Notes under the pieces: generated by a model
Databases searched by the model: none
Told to the model about the DNA's origin: nothing
Seen by the model: the letters and a program-made list of their open reading frames with translations, nothing else
Translations under genes and position numbers: made by a program
Shown: piece after piece, positions 29,345 through 38,717 of the stretch
Numbering within the stretch: position 1 is the stretch's first letter
How the letters are laid out: the number at the start of each line of letters is the position of its first letter
DNA from: Kiritimatiellota bacterium
GTDB taxonomy: Bacteria > Verrucomicrobiota > Kiritimatiellia > JAAZAB01
Assembly (NCBI GenBank): GCA_026398415.1
Contig: JAPLSY010000053.1
Coordinates: forward strand, 1-64,000
Direction: 5' to 3'
DNA: 64,000 bases

Positions 29345-30298
29345 ATGAGCAAAAAGAAGAGCGCGGCCGTCTTGGGCGGAGCGCCTGATGCGGGGTCGGA
29401 CCAGAAACTGCGCATTGTTTCCATTGGCGCGCACCCGGCCGACGTTTTCGATCAGAGTGGCGGCACCATGTTGCACCACACGGCGCGCGGCGACTATGTG
29501 GCCTGTATTTCGCTCACTCACGGGGCGCGCGTTCACGACGCCGTGATCAGCGAAGATATGTTCCACCGCAAGGAAATTCCCGAAGCGGCTGAATTGACGC
29601 AGATGATCGGGGATCGCTCCGATGTGAAAGCGCAGGAAGTTCGGAAGGCGTGCAAGATCCTGGGCATTGACGATGTCTATTTCATGGGCATTGATGATTC
29701 CATCATGCTCGTGGAACGTGACACTATTCGCCGGTTGGCCCGTCTTTTGCGCCAGATCCGCCCCGATATCATTCTGACCCATTATCCCTTTGAGGGCGAC
29801 GGGCATGTGTCTCCGCATGCCGTGGCCGGTCAGATCGCGATGCATGCCGCGGGGTTTGCCGGCAGCGTGGATCCCGGCGACCGCAACCCGCCCCTTCGCA
29901 CGATGCAGACCTTTTTCTTTGGTGATGGCGCGGCCAGCGTGCGCAATGGCTTGTGGGATGCCCGTGGCGGTTATACCAACGATGTGTTCGTGGATATCAC
30001 GGATGTCATCGACAAGAAGTTTGCGGCGATGGAGTGCCTGGTCAGCCAGGGTTATGCCGGAGTCTATAACCGCAAGCGCACTGAACGGTCTGACGGCGCA
30101 TTTGGCGGCGGGAGTTTTTCCTACGGTGAAGGATTCATCCGAGGTGGCTCGGAGAAGCATTACTACCTGCCGATCACCGCCTTTGCCCGCCAGCGCGCCA
30201 GGTCTTCGGACCATGAGGTTATGCGGCATTACTCATGGCGTCTGCCCATGCCGGTGGCGGATACGATGGCTAATCGCCCGCCTTCATTGAAAGAATAA
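29345..30298 (+). CDS. PIG-L family deacetylase-like protein, copy 2
   Basis: 317 residues from ATG 29345, again behind CGAGGAGA. I count 11 differences from copy 1; the first ~125 residues are identical, and the changes cluster after residue 130 (for example Ser-to-Pro within DGHVSPHAVAG, next to a metal ligand, and Asp-to-Phe in PITAFARQ). It has the same HPADV motif lacking the usual catalytic Asp. Substitutions near the active site could mean altered substrate range. Confidence 0.85.
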   Translation: MSKKKSAAVLGGAPDAGSDQKLRIVSIGAHPADVFDQSGGTMLHHTARGDYVACISLTHGARVHDAVISEDMFHRKEIPEAAELTQMIGDRSDVKAQEVRKACKILGIDDVYFMGIDDSIMLVERDTIRRLARLLRQIRPDIILTHYPFEGDGHVSPHAVAGQIAMHAAGFAGSVDPGDRNPPLRTMQTFFFGDGAASVRNGLWDARGGYTNDVFVDITDVIDKKFAAMECLVSQGYAGVYNRKRTERSDGAFGGGSFSYGEGFIRGGSEKHYYLPITAFARQRARSSDHEVMRHYSWRLPMPVADTMANRPPSLKE

Positions 30299-30340
30299 AG
30301 CGGACGGTGTCATCCGGTTAAGGTTTGGCAAAGTAAAGAT

Positions 30341-30380
30341 GCGGCTATATCCGCCTTCGGTGGATATAGCCGCGTTTTGC
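30341..30380 (+). terminator. Rho-independent terminator after the deacetylase pair
   Basis: GCGGCTATATCC (30341-30352) pairs perfectly with GGATATAGCCGC (30362-30373), with a CCTTCGG-type loop, followed by GTTTTGCTTT. It closes the long 18.8-30.3 kb transcription direction. The remainder of 30381-30626 shows nothing else I can identify. Confidence 0.8.
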
Positions 30381-30626
30381 TTTGGGCTGGGGGCCTCTGC
30401 GCAGCGGAACATATCCGCCTCCCTTTGCCCGGCTTTGGCGATGCCATGCCAGGCGTTAAATATCCGGATTAAAGTTGCAGAATAGTGCAACAGGATTGCA
30501 GGATCGAACATTTACGCCGGCCCGATCCAGGTGCTAAATTATTTCAGAAAAAGGAACATCGTGCCCCTCGTCCCCAGAAGGTTCAAGGCAATTGGCTGGC
30601 AAGCGATTTGCCGGACTGGAGGGAAT

Positions 30627-32933
30627 ATGCCGGTATTAAAAAAACACCCCATGGGCGCTATTTTTTTATTATCGCTTTGCCTGTGCGTTCTGTTTCCCTT
30701 TATGACCGTAAAGCCGGCGGCAGCTGCCGAGGCTAATCAGAAGGAAGATGTCCGGATACAGGCAATGAAAGCGCTCCGCAAAGAAGCCCGCCACCGTCAG
30801 CGCCGGATAATTTTCAACAATGACGGCGACGACGCCATGCCGTATGCGGCATACAATCCGCTGGTCGAAGGGTTTTTGAAGGAGCGGACGACCCCCTTGC
30901 TTGGTTCCCAGGTGGACACGATTTTTTATGCCACTGCGGAAAGCTTCGGGTTTTTTGTGCATCGGACGAAAGTGGGCGCGACATTTACGACGCCGACTTT
31001 TCCCTGCGAGGGAAAATCACGCCGGAACATCACCCCGGATTTGATTGCCCTGGGCACGGATCCCCTGCAACTGATGGTGGAGTTCTGCCGCAAGAACAGG
31101 ATTGAGGTTTTTTGGAGCATGCGCATGAACGATACGCATGACGCCGGCTTTAACGATTATGCGCCGGCTCTTTTCAGCCCGCTGAAACAGGCCCATCCGG
31201 AGTACCTGGTCGGTAGCCGGGATAAGAAACCGGAACGTGGCGGCTGGACCGCGGTTGACTACACCCGCCCGGAAATCCGGGAGCTGGCCTTCCGTTACGT
31301 GGAAGAGGTCTGCCGGAATTATGACATTGACGGTCTGGAACTGGATTTTTTACGCCACCCGCATTTTTTTAAGAGCGTTTCCTGGGGCGGTCGGGCGAGC
31401 CGGGCGGAACTGGACATGATGACGGACTTGGTGCGCCGGGTCCGGAAAATGGCGGATGAAGAGGCAATAAAGAAAGGCCATCCCATTCTGGTTGCGGTGC
31501 ATGTGCCGGATTCCCTGGAATACTGCCGCGATATCGGTCTTGATCTGGAATGCTGGCTGGGCGAAGAGTTGGTGGATATTCTGGTCACCGGGGAGGTCTA
31601 CCAATTGAATCCCTGGTTGTACAGCGTTCAGTTAGGCCATAAATATGACATACCGGTTTACGCCCGTCTGGGTGAGACCAGGGTAAACGGTGAGCCGAAG
31701 GGAATGCCGGCGGCTTTATATCGTGAATCTGATGCAAGTTTCCGGGGGCGGGCATTGCAGGCCTGGGCATCCGGCGTGGACGGTATATATATGTTCAACT
31801 TCTTTGACTCGCGGTCCCCGCTCTGGCGGGAATTGGGCGACCCGCAAACCATGTTGACCAGCCCGAAGACTTATTTTGCTTCGCCGCTGGGCAACGGCAA
31901 GCGGGGCTACCTGCAGGAAGGCGAAAAGTATATGCGGGTGTTCCTGTTAAGTCCCGACACGCCGCCGCATTCCCTTTCACGCAACCGGATGGAAACCGTA
32001 CCGTTGTTGGTGGACGAGGATGTGGCCGGCGCGGAAAAAGCGGGCTTTGAGCCGCTGATCAAATGCCGGTTCTGGACCAAGGGATTGAACTCGGCTGATG
32101 CGTTAGCGGTGAAGTTAAACGGGTATCCGCTGAAAAATGCCGTGATGCTATCCGGCGGCTGGCTTGAATATCCGGTGGCCCCAGAGTATCTCAAAAAGGG
32201 CGCCAATCAATTTGGGCTGACGAGCTTGCAGGCGGCAACGCCGGTATTTGAAGGGGATCCGGGCACTGCGGAAATCAAGCAATGGGATATGAATTACGTC
32301 TGCACTAAGGTTCTGGCTTATCCGGAACAACTGCCCTGGCGCCGTTTGGTAAATGGAAAGGACGGGATTGAACGGATCCATTCCAAGAGCCAGCTTTTTC
32401 TTGCGGACCGGGGAACCGGGCCGGTGGATATGACCAACCTCATTTACCCCTGGGATGTGGGACCGTCGGACACGGAAGTAGTGGAAGCGCGGCTGCGGGT
32501 GGTGGCTACCAGCGATCCGCTGGGCGTATGTCTCCGGCTGGCCAACAACAATTCGGTGGAATTCCTGAGTTTCGAGAAAGACCGGATCGGACTGCAGTTT
32601 GCCAAATTATCCTGCCCGCTGGATACAACGAACGAGCTGCACACCTACCGGGTGGTATTGAAAGGCAGCGACATTCAGGTATACGTGGATGGAAAACTGA
32701 AGCTTGACGGCAAAGGCAAATTTACAACCCCGGCTGCGGATCAGAAAAATTGGTTAAAACTGGATGATGGTCTGGATGCCTGGAACAAGCGCAGTTTATT
32801 GTTCGGCTCGGCAACCGGTCCGGGAACCGGCGAGGCCTATTGGGAATATATCCGTTTTGCCAGCGATGCCAAACCGGTATCCATACGCGATCTGATTCTG
32901 TCGGTAAGCTATGTCAAAAAGGGAACTCAATAA
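30627..32933 (+). CDS. Large secreted GHL-type putative glycosyl hydrolase
   Basis: 768 residues from ATG 30627 (GGAGGG four bases upstream) with a clear signal peptide: charged LKKH, core GAIFLLSLCLCVLFPFM, cleavage after AAAAEA. The barrel has IIFNNDGDD, RIEVFWSMRMNDTHDAG, YTRPEIRELAFRYVEEVC, NYDIDGLELDFLRHPHF (probable acid region) and GVDGIYMFNFFDSR. Residues ~450-560 and 560-768 look like beta domains; the last (VDMTNLIYPWDVG..., LHTYRVVLKGSDIQVYVDGKL) is a jelly-roll/LamG-like module. It shares motifs with the 19555 protein. Probably acts on extracellular glycan. Confidence 0.78.
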   Translation: MPVLKKHPMGAIFLLSLCLCVLFPFMTVKPAAAAEANQKEDVRIQAMKALRKEARHRQRRIIFNNDGDDAMPYAAYNPLVEGFLKERTTPLLGSQVDTIFYATAESFGFFVHRTKVGATFTTPTFPCEGKSRRNITPDLIALGTDPLQLMVEFCRKNRIEVFWSMRMNDTHDAGFNDYAPALFSPLKQAHPEYLVGSRDKKPERGGWTAVDYTRPEIRELAFRYVEEVCRNYDIDGLELDFLRHPHFFKSVSWGGRASRAELDMMTDLVRRVRKMADEEAIKKGHPILVAVHVPDSLEYCRDIGLDLECWLGEELVDILVTGEVYQLNPWLYSVQLGHKYDIPVYARLGETRVNGEPKGMPAALYRESDASFRGRALQAWASGVDGIYMFNFFDSRSPLWRELGDPQTMLTSPKTYFASPLGNGKRGYLQEGEKYMRVFLLSPDTPPHSLSRNRMETVPLLVDEDVAGAEKAGFEPLIKCRFWTKGLNSADALAVKLNGYPLKNAVMLSGGWLEYPVAPEYLKKGANQFGLTSLQAATPVFEGDPGTAEIKQWDMNYVCTKVLAYPEQLPWRRLVNGKDGIERIHSKSQLFLADRGTGPVDMTNLIYPWDVGPSDTEVVEARLRVVATSDPLGVCLRLANNNSVEFLSFEKDRIGLQFAKLSCPLDTTNELHTYRVVLKGSDIQVYVDGKLKLDGKGKFTTPAADQKNWLKLDDGLDAWNKRSLLFGSATGPGTGEAYWEYIRFASDAKPVSIRDLILSVSYVKKGTQ

Positions 32934-32980
32934 TCTCGATCCACAACGCCGGACAACGCGATCACGGTCTCTCCGGACGG

Positions 32981-33877
32981 TCAAAATAACGTTCCAGTCG
33001 GTAAATCCGGCATGGCCCCGTTTTGGGTGCTGACGAACGAAGCCCTTCGTTCAGCGTCTTGCATGGCTTGCCGCGGGGACAAGCCGAACAACAGCCCGGT
33101 TGTAAATACGGCACAGAAGGCGTCGCCACAACCGACCGTATCCACGGCTTTCTCCGGGTTTGCCGGTTTGCAACTCACCGTTGTTCCTTTGGAATAATAA
33201 CTCGCGCCCGCCGCCCCTTTGGTCAGCACAACGGCTTGAAAGTCGAATTTGTCGAGCAATGACCGCGCTAATTCGTTTTCCGTGCCCGTCTGTTCAAGCA
33301 AAGCGGCAACGGTCATGATTTCGTCGTCGTTGATTTTAAGGATATCCGCGATTTTAAACATCTTTTCGATCAATTCAAGGCTGTAATAGTGCTGGCGCAG
33401 GTTGATGTCGCATATTTTCAGGCAGTCTGCCCGCAGCGCTTCGAGAAAACGAAAAATTGTCGCCCTGCTTCCGGGCGAACGGCAGGCCAGGGTGCCAAAA
33501 CAAACCGCATCGGCTTTACCGGCCAGTTTGGCAAAGTCGCGGGAAAAAGGAATGTGATCCCAGGCAACGTCTTCAACAATGTCGTATACCGGGATGCCGT
33601 TGGTCATGCGGACGTTAACCGTGCCCGTCGGGAAACTATCCAGCTCGGCAATATGGTTGGTGGACAAGCTTTTGTTTTTCAGGAAGCCAAGGAGTTCGCC
33701 GCCCAGCGGATCTTGCCCTACGGCGCTGACGATATGCGCGTGCGTTCCCTGCGCGGCGGCATGATAGGCGAAATTGGCCGGGGCACCGCCGGGTTGGCGT
33801 CCATCCGGCAACATATCCCAGAGCAATTCGCCTATGCCGACCACTATGGGAACTTTTGTTTTTAAACCGATTGCCAT
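32981..33877 (-). CDS. PfkB-family sugar kinase (fructokinase-like)
   Basis: 298 residues from ATG 33877, overlapping the end of the upstream isomerase gene by 16 bp. PfkB signatures: GELLWDMLPDGRQPGGAPANFAYHAA near the N-terminus and DTVGCGDAFCAVF near the C-terminus, which holds the anion hole and catalytic Asp. GGAPANFA and LPDGR fit fructokinase-like members. It would phosphorylate a free keto-sugar made by the operon's isomerase. It is the last gene of the minus-strand operon running from 38.3 kb. Confidence 0.92.
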   Translation of the reverse strand: MAIGLKTKVPIVVGIGELLWDMLPDGRQPGGAPANFAYHAAAQGTHAHIVSAVGQDPLGGELLGFLKNKSLSTNHIAELDSFPTGTVNVRMTNGIPVYDIVEDVAWDHIPFSRDFAKLAGKADAVCFGTLACRSPGSRATIFRFLEALRADCLKICDINLRQHYYSLELIEKMFKIADILKINDDEIMTVAALLEQTGTENELARSLLDKFDFQAVVLTKGAAGASYYSKGTTVSCKPANPEKAVDTVGCGDAFCAVFTTGLLFGLSPRQAMQDAERRASFVSTQNGAMPDLPTGTLF

Positions 33878-34770
33878 GCCCGGTCTATTCTCTCAAAACT
33901 TGCGTTTACGGTATCGTCGACGGATTTTCCGGGAAACGGAGTCATTTCCATCAGGAGGTTGCCGCGGTGGTTTTTATTCAGAAAGCCGCAAGCCAGCAAG
34001 GCGCGCAAAATCAACGCCAGTTCGGGGACGTCAATTTCGCCGCCGTCAAAACCCGGCGGGGGGTGCGTGTCGCCCCAGCGCGGATTGGCCTTGTCTTTCA
34101 GCACGCAATTGCCCAAATGGACGCGTTTAAGGAATGGCGCGGACCGTTTGATCGCCGATTCGAAATCTTCATGCATCAATGGCAAGTGCGCCACGTCCAA
34201 TTCAAACCCGAAATTATCGTGTTGGGCCTTGATACGCTCCGCCAGTTTGACGCAGTCGTCAATGGGGCCGTAAAGAAACTTTTTGTCGATATCCATGTCA
34301 AAAGGTTCCAGCATGGCCGTGATGTTGTGCGGCTTTAACTGGGCGCATAAATCGAGGCAAAATCGGTCGAAGGCCTTGAAATGAGCGGGCGTCGCATCGT
34401 AAAAAGACGGCGTTCCGGCTCCGAATATAAAACCTTCTGCCCCGATGGCGGCGGCCTGCGCAATCATGTCGTCTACGATCATGCGCACCTGGGCTTGTCC
34501 CGCGTAAGACAGAGCTGCCAGCGGGAAGCTCCGCATGGGATATAAATGGATCGCGAAACAAACTGTTTTGCCGCAATTCTTTATTGCCCGAACGAGCGGC
34601 CGGCGATATTGGGCGCCGTAGGGCAGGCAACAGTCAAACGTCTCGATGTCCCGGCGTTTAATGAATTCGAGCAGCGTTTTGGTATGATCTTCCGGATCGT
34701 TTATACATTCCGGATAAAGCATATGATGCACCAGCCCCAGCTTGGCATATTCCCTGATATTTGTTTTCAT
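33862..34770 (-). CDS. Sugar phosphate isomerase/epimerase family protein
   Basis: 302 residues, xylose-isomerase-like TIM barrel. Probable metal ligands: MLEPFDMDIDKKF (Glu), GFELDVAHLPLMHED (Asp, His), VHLGNCVLKD (His) and NLLMEMTPF (Glu). The ATG overlaps the M55 stop (ATGA-type overlap) and its own end overlaps the kinase, so translation is coupled. It probably epimerises or isomerises the sugar that the kinase then phosphorylates. Not closely similar to the 10372 isomerase. Confidence 0.82.
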   Translation of the reverse strand: MKTNIREYAKLGLVHHMLYPECINDPEDHTKTLLEFIKRRDIETFDCCLPYGAQYRRPLVRAIKNCGKTVCFAIHLYPMRSFPLAALSYAGQAQVRMIVDDMIAQAAAIGAEGFIFGAGTPSFYDATPAHFKAFDRFCLDLCAQLKPHNITAMLEPFDMDIDKKFLYGPIDDCVKLAERIKAQHDNFGFELDVAHLPLMHEDFESAIKRSAPFLKRVHLGNCVLKDKANPRWGDTHPPPGFDGGEIDVPELALILRALLACGFLNKNHRGNLLMEMTPFPGKSVDDTVNASFERIDRAWQSV

Positions 34771-35579
34771 TTGATTGCCTGCTGTGTCTGGAGTTTCATC
34801 TGCCAGTATTTAGCCCAGCATTCCGTAACCGTTTTGCCGCGAATCGCGATGGAATCGGAACACCCAAAAAGTTTCTGGAAGACATTCAGATATGGACCTG
34901 GATTGAATACCACTTCCAATTTTATACCGCCGGTAATTTGCCACGGTTTTACCGCCGGCGGATGCCGGACGATCCCGGCGGCGGTTTCCCTGATTTTTCT
35001 GGCGGTCAGCTTGGCGGCGGGACAGGCCCCGCCATCGGCGGAAAGCGATTCCTTCACCGATACCCCCGCGACCTTGGGCACAAGTTTTCTTGCTTCGGCA
35101 ATGCCCGCTGAATCCGCCGTAATCATGAGGAGCGGGACGCCCCAGTCGCCGGCAATCGCCGCTTCCATGCCGATTTCGCCGACGGATATACCATTTAGGA
35201 TTAAGTTTTTGATGTCGGGCTCGTAACTGTGATGCAGGAGTTCACCGGTGTTGCGTTTGGAGTGGAATCCGAGCAGGATCAGCCCGGTGCAAGACTTATC
35301 AAGCCCGCCGGCCCAATCCTTCTTATAGGGCGGCTTGCCGCAGATTGCGGTTGCGTTTTCCGGGAGTTGGTCTATCGCGATATTCCGGCCGTAGTAATGC
35401 TCGTCATAGATGAGGATTTCATCGGCGCCGCCTTCGTTGAGACCGTCAATCAGCGCCGTTAAATCCGACATGAACATTTTCTGGCCGAACGCGTATTCCG
35501 GTTTCCCGGGTTCCGCTTCCGCGTAGCTGACCACCCCGCTTACCCCTTCCATGTCGCAGCGAATCATGTATTTTTTCAT
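34767..35579 (-). CDS. M55-family D-aminopeptidase (DppA-like)
   Basis: 270 residues. The N-terminus MIRCDMEGVSGVVSY carries the paired Asp-Glu zinc ligands of DppA, followed by DEILIYDEHYYGRNI, a second ligand region LILLGFHSKRN and GEIGMEAAIAGDWGVP. Known M55 enzymes release D-amino acids from short peptides as self-compartmentalised decamers. Its place between an FAD oxidoreductase and a sugar isomerase, with overlapping genes, is notable: it may act on an amide bond in a glycoconjugate or on peptidoglycan-derived material. The upstream gene ends 13 bp away. Confidence 0.88.
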   Translation of the reverse strand: MKKYMIRCDMEGVSGVVSYAEAEPGKPEYAFGQKMFMSDLTALIDGLNEGGADEILIYDEHYYGRNIAIDQLPENATAICGKPPYKKDWAGGLDKSCTGLILLGFHSKRNTGELLHHSYEPDIKNLILNGISVGEIGMEAAIAGDWGVPLLMITADSAGIAEARKLVPKVAGVSVKESLSADGGACPAAKLTARKIRETAAGIVRHPPAVKPWQITGGIKLEVVFNPGPYLNVFQKLFGCSDSIAIRGKTVTECWAKYWQMKLQTQQAIK

Positions 35580-35592
35580 ATTTAAAACCTTC

Positions 35593-37035
35593 TCAGCAAA
35601 GTGTGCCGGATTCGCGCAAGGTTGCGCGCAGTTTGACGTAGTCCAGTTCGCGCAATGGGATGTTGGCCTTGGCGCAGAGCGCGGCGGCGGTTCCGGCGGC
35701 TTCGCCCGTGATCATGCATTCGACGGTTACCCGGATGCTGCCGGCGGCTTCATGCGTGGCCGAGATACAGCGTCCGGCGGTCAATAGATTGGTCTTGCCG
35801 CGGGTCGTAAGACTGCGGAACGGTATCTGGAAATACCAGTGTGGCGGGTAGGCGGTCTCCGGGTCTTTGAGCCATTCCGGGCGCGGGTGCGTGTCGATCG
35901 GGTGACTGCCAAAACCGATGCAGTCCTCGAATTTTTTCTGGTGATACATGTCCTCGATATTCATGACGTAATCGCCCAGAATATGCCGGGTTTCGCGCAC
36001 GCCGATCTCGGGACAGTCAAGCAGGAAGGCGTTTTGGAAACCGGGAATCGCTTTTTTGATGTTAACCAGCCATCGGCCGACCATGTCCGCCATGATGACT
36101 TCTGCGCGGGTCAGGTCTTCGACGTTACAGCCGTTGCCCTGAACGCTGGGACAGCACAGCGTAACTACGCCGGCCGAGGGCAAGTTGTAGACTTGAATGC
36201 TGGATGGCGATCCATCCATGCGGATTTCCAGCGTGCCCATCTCGCCCTTTGCGAAGCGCTCCCTGGCTTCGGCGAGCGTGAATCTGGCGAAAGCCTGCAT
36301 TTCAAAACGATCCGGATTTTCAGCAAGCCAGTCGAAGGTAGCTTGCAAATCCACGTTGCCGACCTTGAACATGACGCCCATGCTCTGCATTACACCGATT
36401 TTAGTTTCCTTGGCGCATAAGTCTTCGGGGGTTACCCCGCAGTAATAGGGCACCCCCGCGCGCGCCGCTACATCGCCGTCACCGGTGGCGTCGATGAATT
36501 GCCTGGCCACAATGGCCTGCCGGCCGGACTTGGATTCGAGCACCAGGGCCTTGAGTTCCCCGTTTTCCTGGATAACGTCCACTACCCAGGAATGCAGGCG
36601 CAGCTTGACCCCTGCTTCCTTGAGCATCTGGAATATAATCCGTTTAAAGTCTTCGGCTGAGGTGAAAACATAGCGTCCAAAAGTGCCGGAATTGCCGATC
36701 CCGGCACCTTCTGCGAGGATACGGTTGGTGAGTTCGCGGGTAATGCCGCCGGCGATTTGAAGTTCGGCGGGATTGGTCGCGAGCGTTTTGTGGTCCTTGG
36801 TGTTTTCCAGGAGATTGCCGGAAAACTTGGTGTACATGGTCAGGCCGGCGTTGCCGGAGGTCATCATGCCCCCGAGACTGCCGTACCGCTCAACAAGCAT
36901 AACGCTTGCGCCGCGGCGTGCCGCCGCGATTGCGGCGACAACCCCGGCCGTGCCACCGCCTGCAATCAGCACATCCACGGCAGCGACAATCTCGGTTTCC
37001 ACGCTCATTCGAATGGTTTGGCCTACTTCATACAT
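35593..37035 (-). CDS. FAD-dependent oxidoreductase (FAD_oxidored family)
   Basis: 480 residues from ATG 37035, AAGGAG eight bases upstream; the in-frame extension upstream has no ribosome site. The dinucleotide-binding motif is VLIAGGGTAGVVAAIAAARRGASVMLVER (about 18-46), then YGSLGGMMTSG. FIDATGDGDVAARAGVP is the second FAD motif, and the C-terminus has NLLTAGRCISATHEAAGSIRV. This family is common in PVC bacteria beside sugar genes and is thought to oxidise sugars or related carbon compounds; substrate unknown. Confidence 0.86.
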   Translation of the reverse strand: MYEVGQTIRMSVETEIVAAVDVLIAGGGTAGVVAAIAAARRGASVMLVERYGSLGGMMTSGNAGLTMYTKFSGNLLENTKDHKTLATNPAELQIAGGITRELTNRILAEGAGIGNSGTFGRYVFTSAEDFKRIIFQMLKEAGVKLRLHSWVVDVIQENGELKALVLESKSGRQAIVARQFIDATGDGDVAARAGVPYYCGVTPEDLCAKETKIGVMQSMGVMFKVGNVDLQATFDWLAENPDRFEMQAFARFTLAEARERFAKGEMGTLEIRMDGSPSSIQVYNLPSAGVVTLCCPSVQGNGCNVEDLTRAEVIMADMVGRWLVNIKKAIPGFQNAFLLDCPEIGVRETRHILGDYVMNIEDMYHQKKFEDCIGFGSHPIDTHPRPEWLKDPETAYPPHWYFQIPFRSLTTRGKTNLLTAGRCISATHEAAGSIRVTVECMITGEAAGTAAALCAKANIPLRELDYVKLRATLRESGTLC

Positions 37036-37210
37036 TTTTACGCTCCTTGTAATTGCGGCCCTTATGGGAATGGCGCAGGATTTATCATTGGCTAAACTGA
37101 TGGCATGCAATGACCGGCAACAACAGTTTCAGGGAGGGAATCACACACGGATCGTGTGCGAACACAGCTTCCTGTCATTGCATGCGGCAACTATCCACAG
37201 ACAAACGGTC

Positions 37211-38302
37211 CTACTCGTCAAGGTGTCCGTGTTCCAGTCCCAGCGGCAAGGGTGCGGGCTTCCTGGTGGTGCTCGTCAGGACGCTGTACTTTCCTGTTTC
37301 AGACGACTCGTGGAAACTATGCATAATGTCCAGGACATGAAAGGCCTGTTCCCCGCACGCCCGGTGTGCCCGGCCTGAACAAATGGCATACGCCATGTCC
37401 GCGATGCCAAGCCCCCGTGACTGCATGGCGTAACCGTGTGTGAGCGGTATCTCGCTTGCCTGCTTGGCGCCAAGGCGCTTGACGAATACGGGTCCGTCAA
37501 AGGTGTTGGGGTCGGGGAGTTTCAAGGTGCCTTCGGTTCCGTAGATCTCGATCATAGGCAGGGTGTGGTGATAGATGTCCACACTGGTGATAATCATACC
37601 GGATGCGCCACAGGCAAACTCCATTACGCCCATGATCGTTGTCGGGGTCTCAACCATCATCATGCGTTCCGTCTTGTCGGGCAGTTTTGCCAGGCGTTCC
37701 GGCATCGGGACCGTGGCCGATCCCGCCACTCTGCGGACCGGTCCCAGTGCCGCCACCAATGCCGTCAGATAGTAGGGGCCCATGTCGAACATTGGGCCGC
37801 CGCCCTTCTTGTAGAGGAACTCGGGAATGGCCTCTTTCCATCGGTTTGCCAGGAACGCCGTAGCGGCAACGGGTGTCCCGATCCAGCCATCGTTCAGGAG
37901 CTTGATGGCGGTCTGGATGCCGCCACCCATGAATGTGTCGGGCGCACAGCCGACGCGGAGCCCCTTGCTCTTGGCCAGGTCCAGCACGCGCTTAGCCTCG
38001 TCACGGGTCACGGCAAGCGGTTTCTCGTTGTAAACGTGTTTGCCGTGGGCCAGGGCCTTGAGCGCGATCTCCCCGTGTACTGCAGGGATAGTCAGATTGG
38101 CGACGATCTCGATCTCCGGGTCCGCGAGCAACTCCTCCACCGTGCAAGCACGGCAGCCATGCTCTTTGGCTTTGGCTTCGGCGCGTTCCCGGACGATGTC
38201 CGCACAAGCAACGATGTCGAGTATGCCTAAAACCTTGCTGGCGGTGAAGTAGATCCCGCTTATTGCGCCGCACCCGATAACCCCGATTTTCATTCGTTTC
38301 AT
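37211..38302 (-). CDS. Gfo/Idh/MocA-family oxidoreductase
   Basis: 363 residues from ATG 38302 (ATG 38293 also possible). The NAD(P)-binding Rossmann fold begins KIGVIGCGAISGIYF; the EKPLA motif lies in HGKHVYNEKPLAVTRDEA with its catalytic Lys near residue 96, and GGPMFDMGPYYLTALVAALG is the second-domain motif near the active site. It is complete, unlike the frameshifted relative at 23546. It probably heads the minus-strand operon; a 175-bp gap precedes the FAD oxidoreductase gene, so an internal promoter is possible. Confidence 0.9.
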   Translation of the reverse strand: MKRMKIGVIGCGAISGIYFTASKVLGILDIVACADIVRERAEAKAKEHGCRACTVEELLADPEIEIVANLTIPAVHGEIALKALAHGKHVYNEKPLAVTRDEAKRVLDLAKSKGLRVGCAPDTFMGGGIQTAIKLLNDGWIGTPVAATAFLANRWKEAIPEFLYKKGGGPMFDMGPYYLTALVAALGPVRRVAGSATVPMPERLAKLPDKTERMMMVETPTTIMGVMEFACGASGMIITSVDIYHHTLPMIEIYGTEGTLKLPDPNTFDGPVFVKRLGAKQASEIPLTHGYAMQSRGLGIADMAYAICSGRAHRACGEQAFHVLDIMHSFHESSETGKYSVLTSTTRKPAPLPLGLEHGHLDE

Positions 38303-38717
38303 ACCTTTCGCATCCTTTCTGTTATAGACAATTCATGCCTTCTGAAAAGACTACACCTGTACACTTACCTTTTTTGTTCTTGTTTGGGATGTTATTTTTT
38401 CCTTCCCGGCGTGTCAACATCATTATCGCCTTTGATAAATATTGGTCATTTAACTTGAGGTGTTAATAACAACGCGATAATACTGCTTTATAATCAAAAA
38501 ATGGCAATTATGTTAAAAGTTGTCTTTAGCTGAAATTGCTATTTTTTGTCTGAAGTTGTCCTTTTTACAGTCGAGCGGCGCAAATGAAGACGGATCTGAA
38601 TAGTTTGTCTCCATATGTGCGCTGCGTACGCACCCACGCGATTCGGGGTTTGGGCTTGACATCATGAAGGCATTTTTGTGATTTTACCGCTTTGCAGATA
38701 TTAAATGCAGCAATAGT
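38303..38717. promoter_or_regulatory. A+T-rich divergent intergenic region
   Basis: 415 bp between divergent genes, clearly more A+T-rich than its surroundings. Several GTTGTC/TTGTC repeats occur at 38518-38562 (AAAGTTGTCTTTAGCTGAAATTGC, TTTTTTGTCTGAAGTTGTCC), a possible operator array. TTGACA at about 38656 is a candidate -35 for the sialidase gene, but its -10 box is poor. No gene is seen. Confidence 0.4.

Larger units (their letters stand above)
28297..30298 (+). repeat. Tandem gene duplication (two ~980-bp units)
   Basis: Unit 1 (about 28297-29274) and unit 2 (about 29318-30298) share the ribosome-site leader AGTTATTAATCGAGGAGA and the whole deacetylase gene, with scattered mostly synonymous changes. 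The duplication is recent or kept uniform by gene conversion. Confidence 0.9.
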
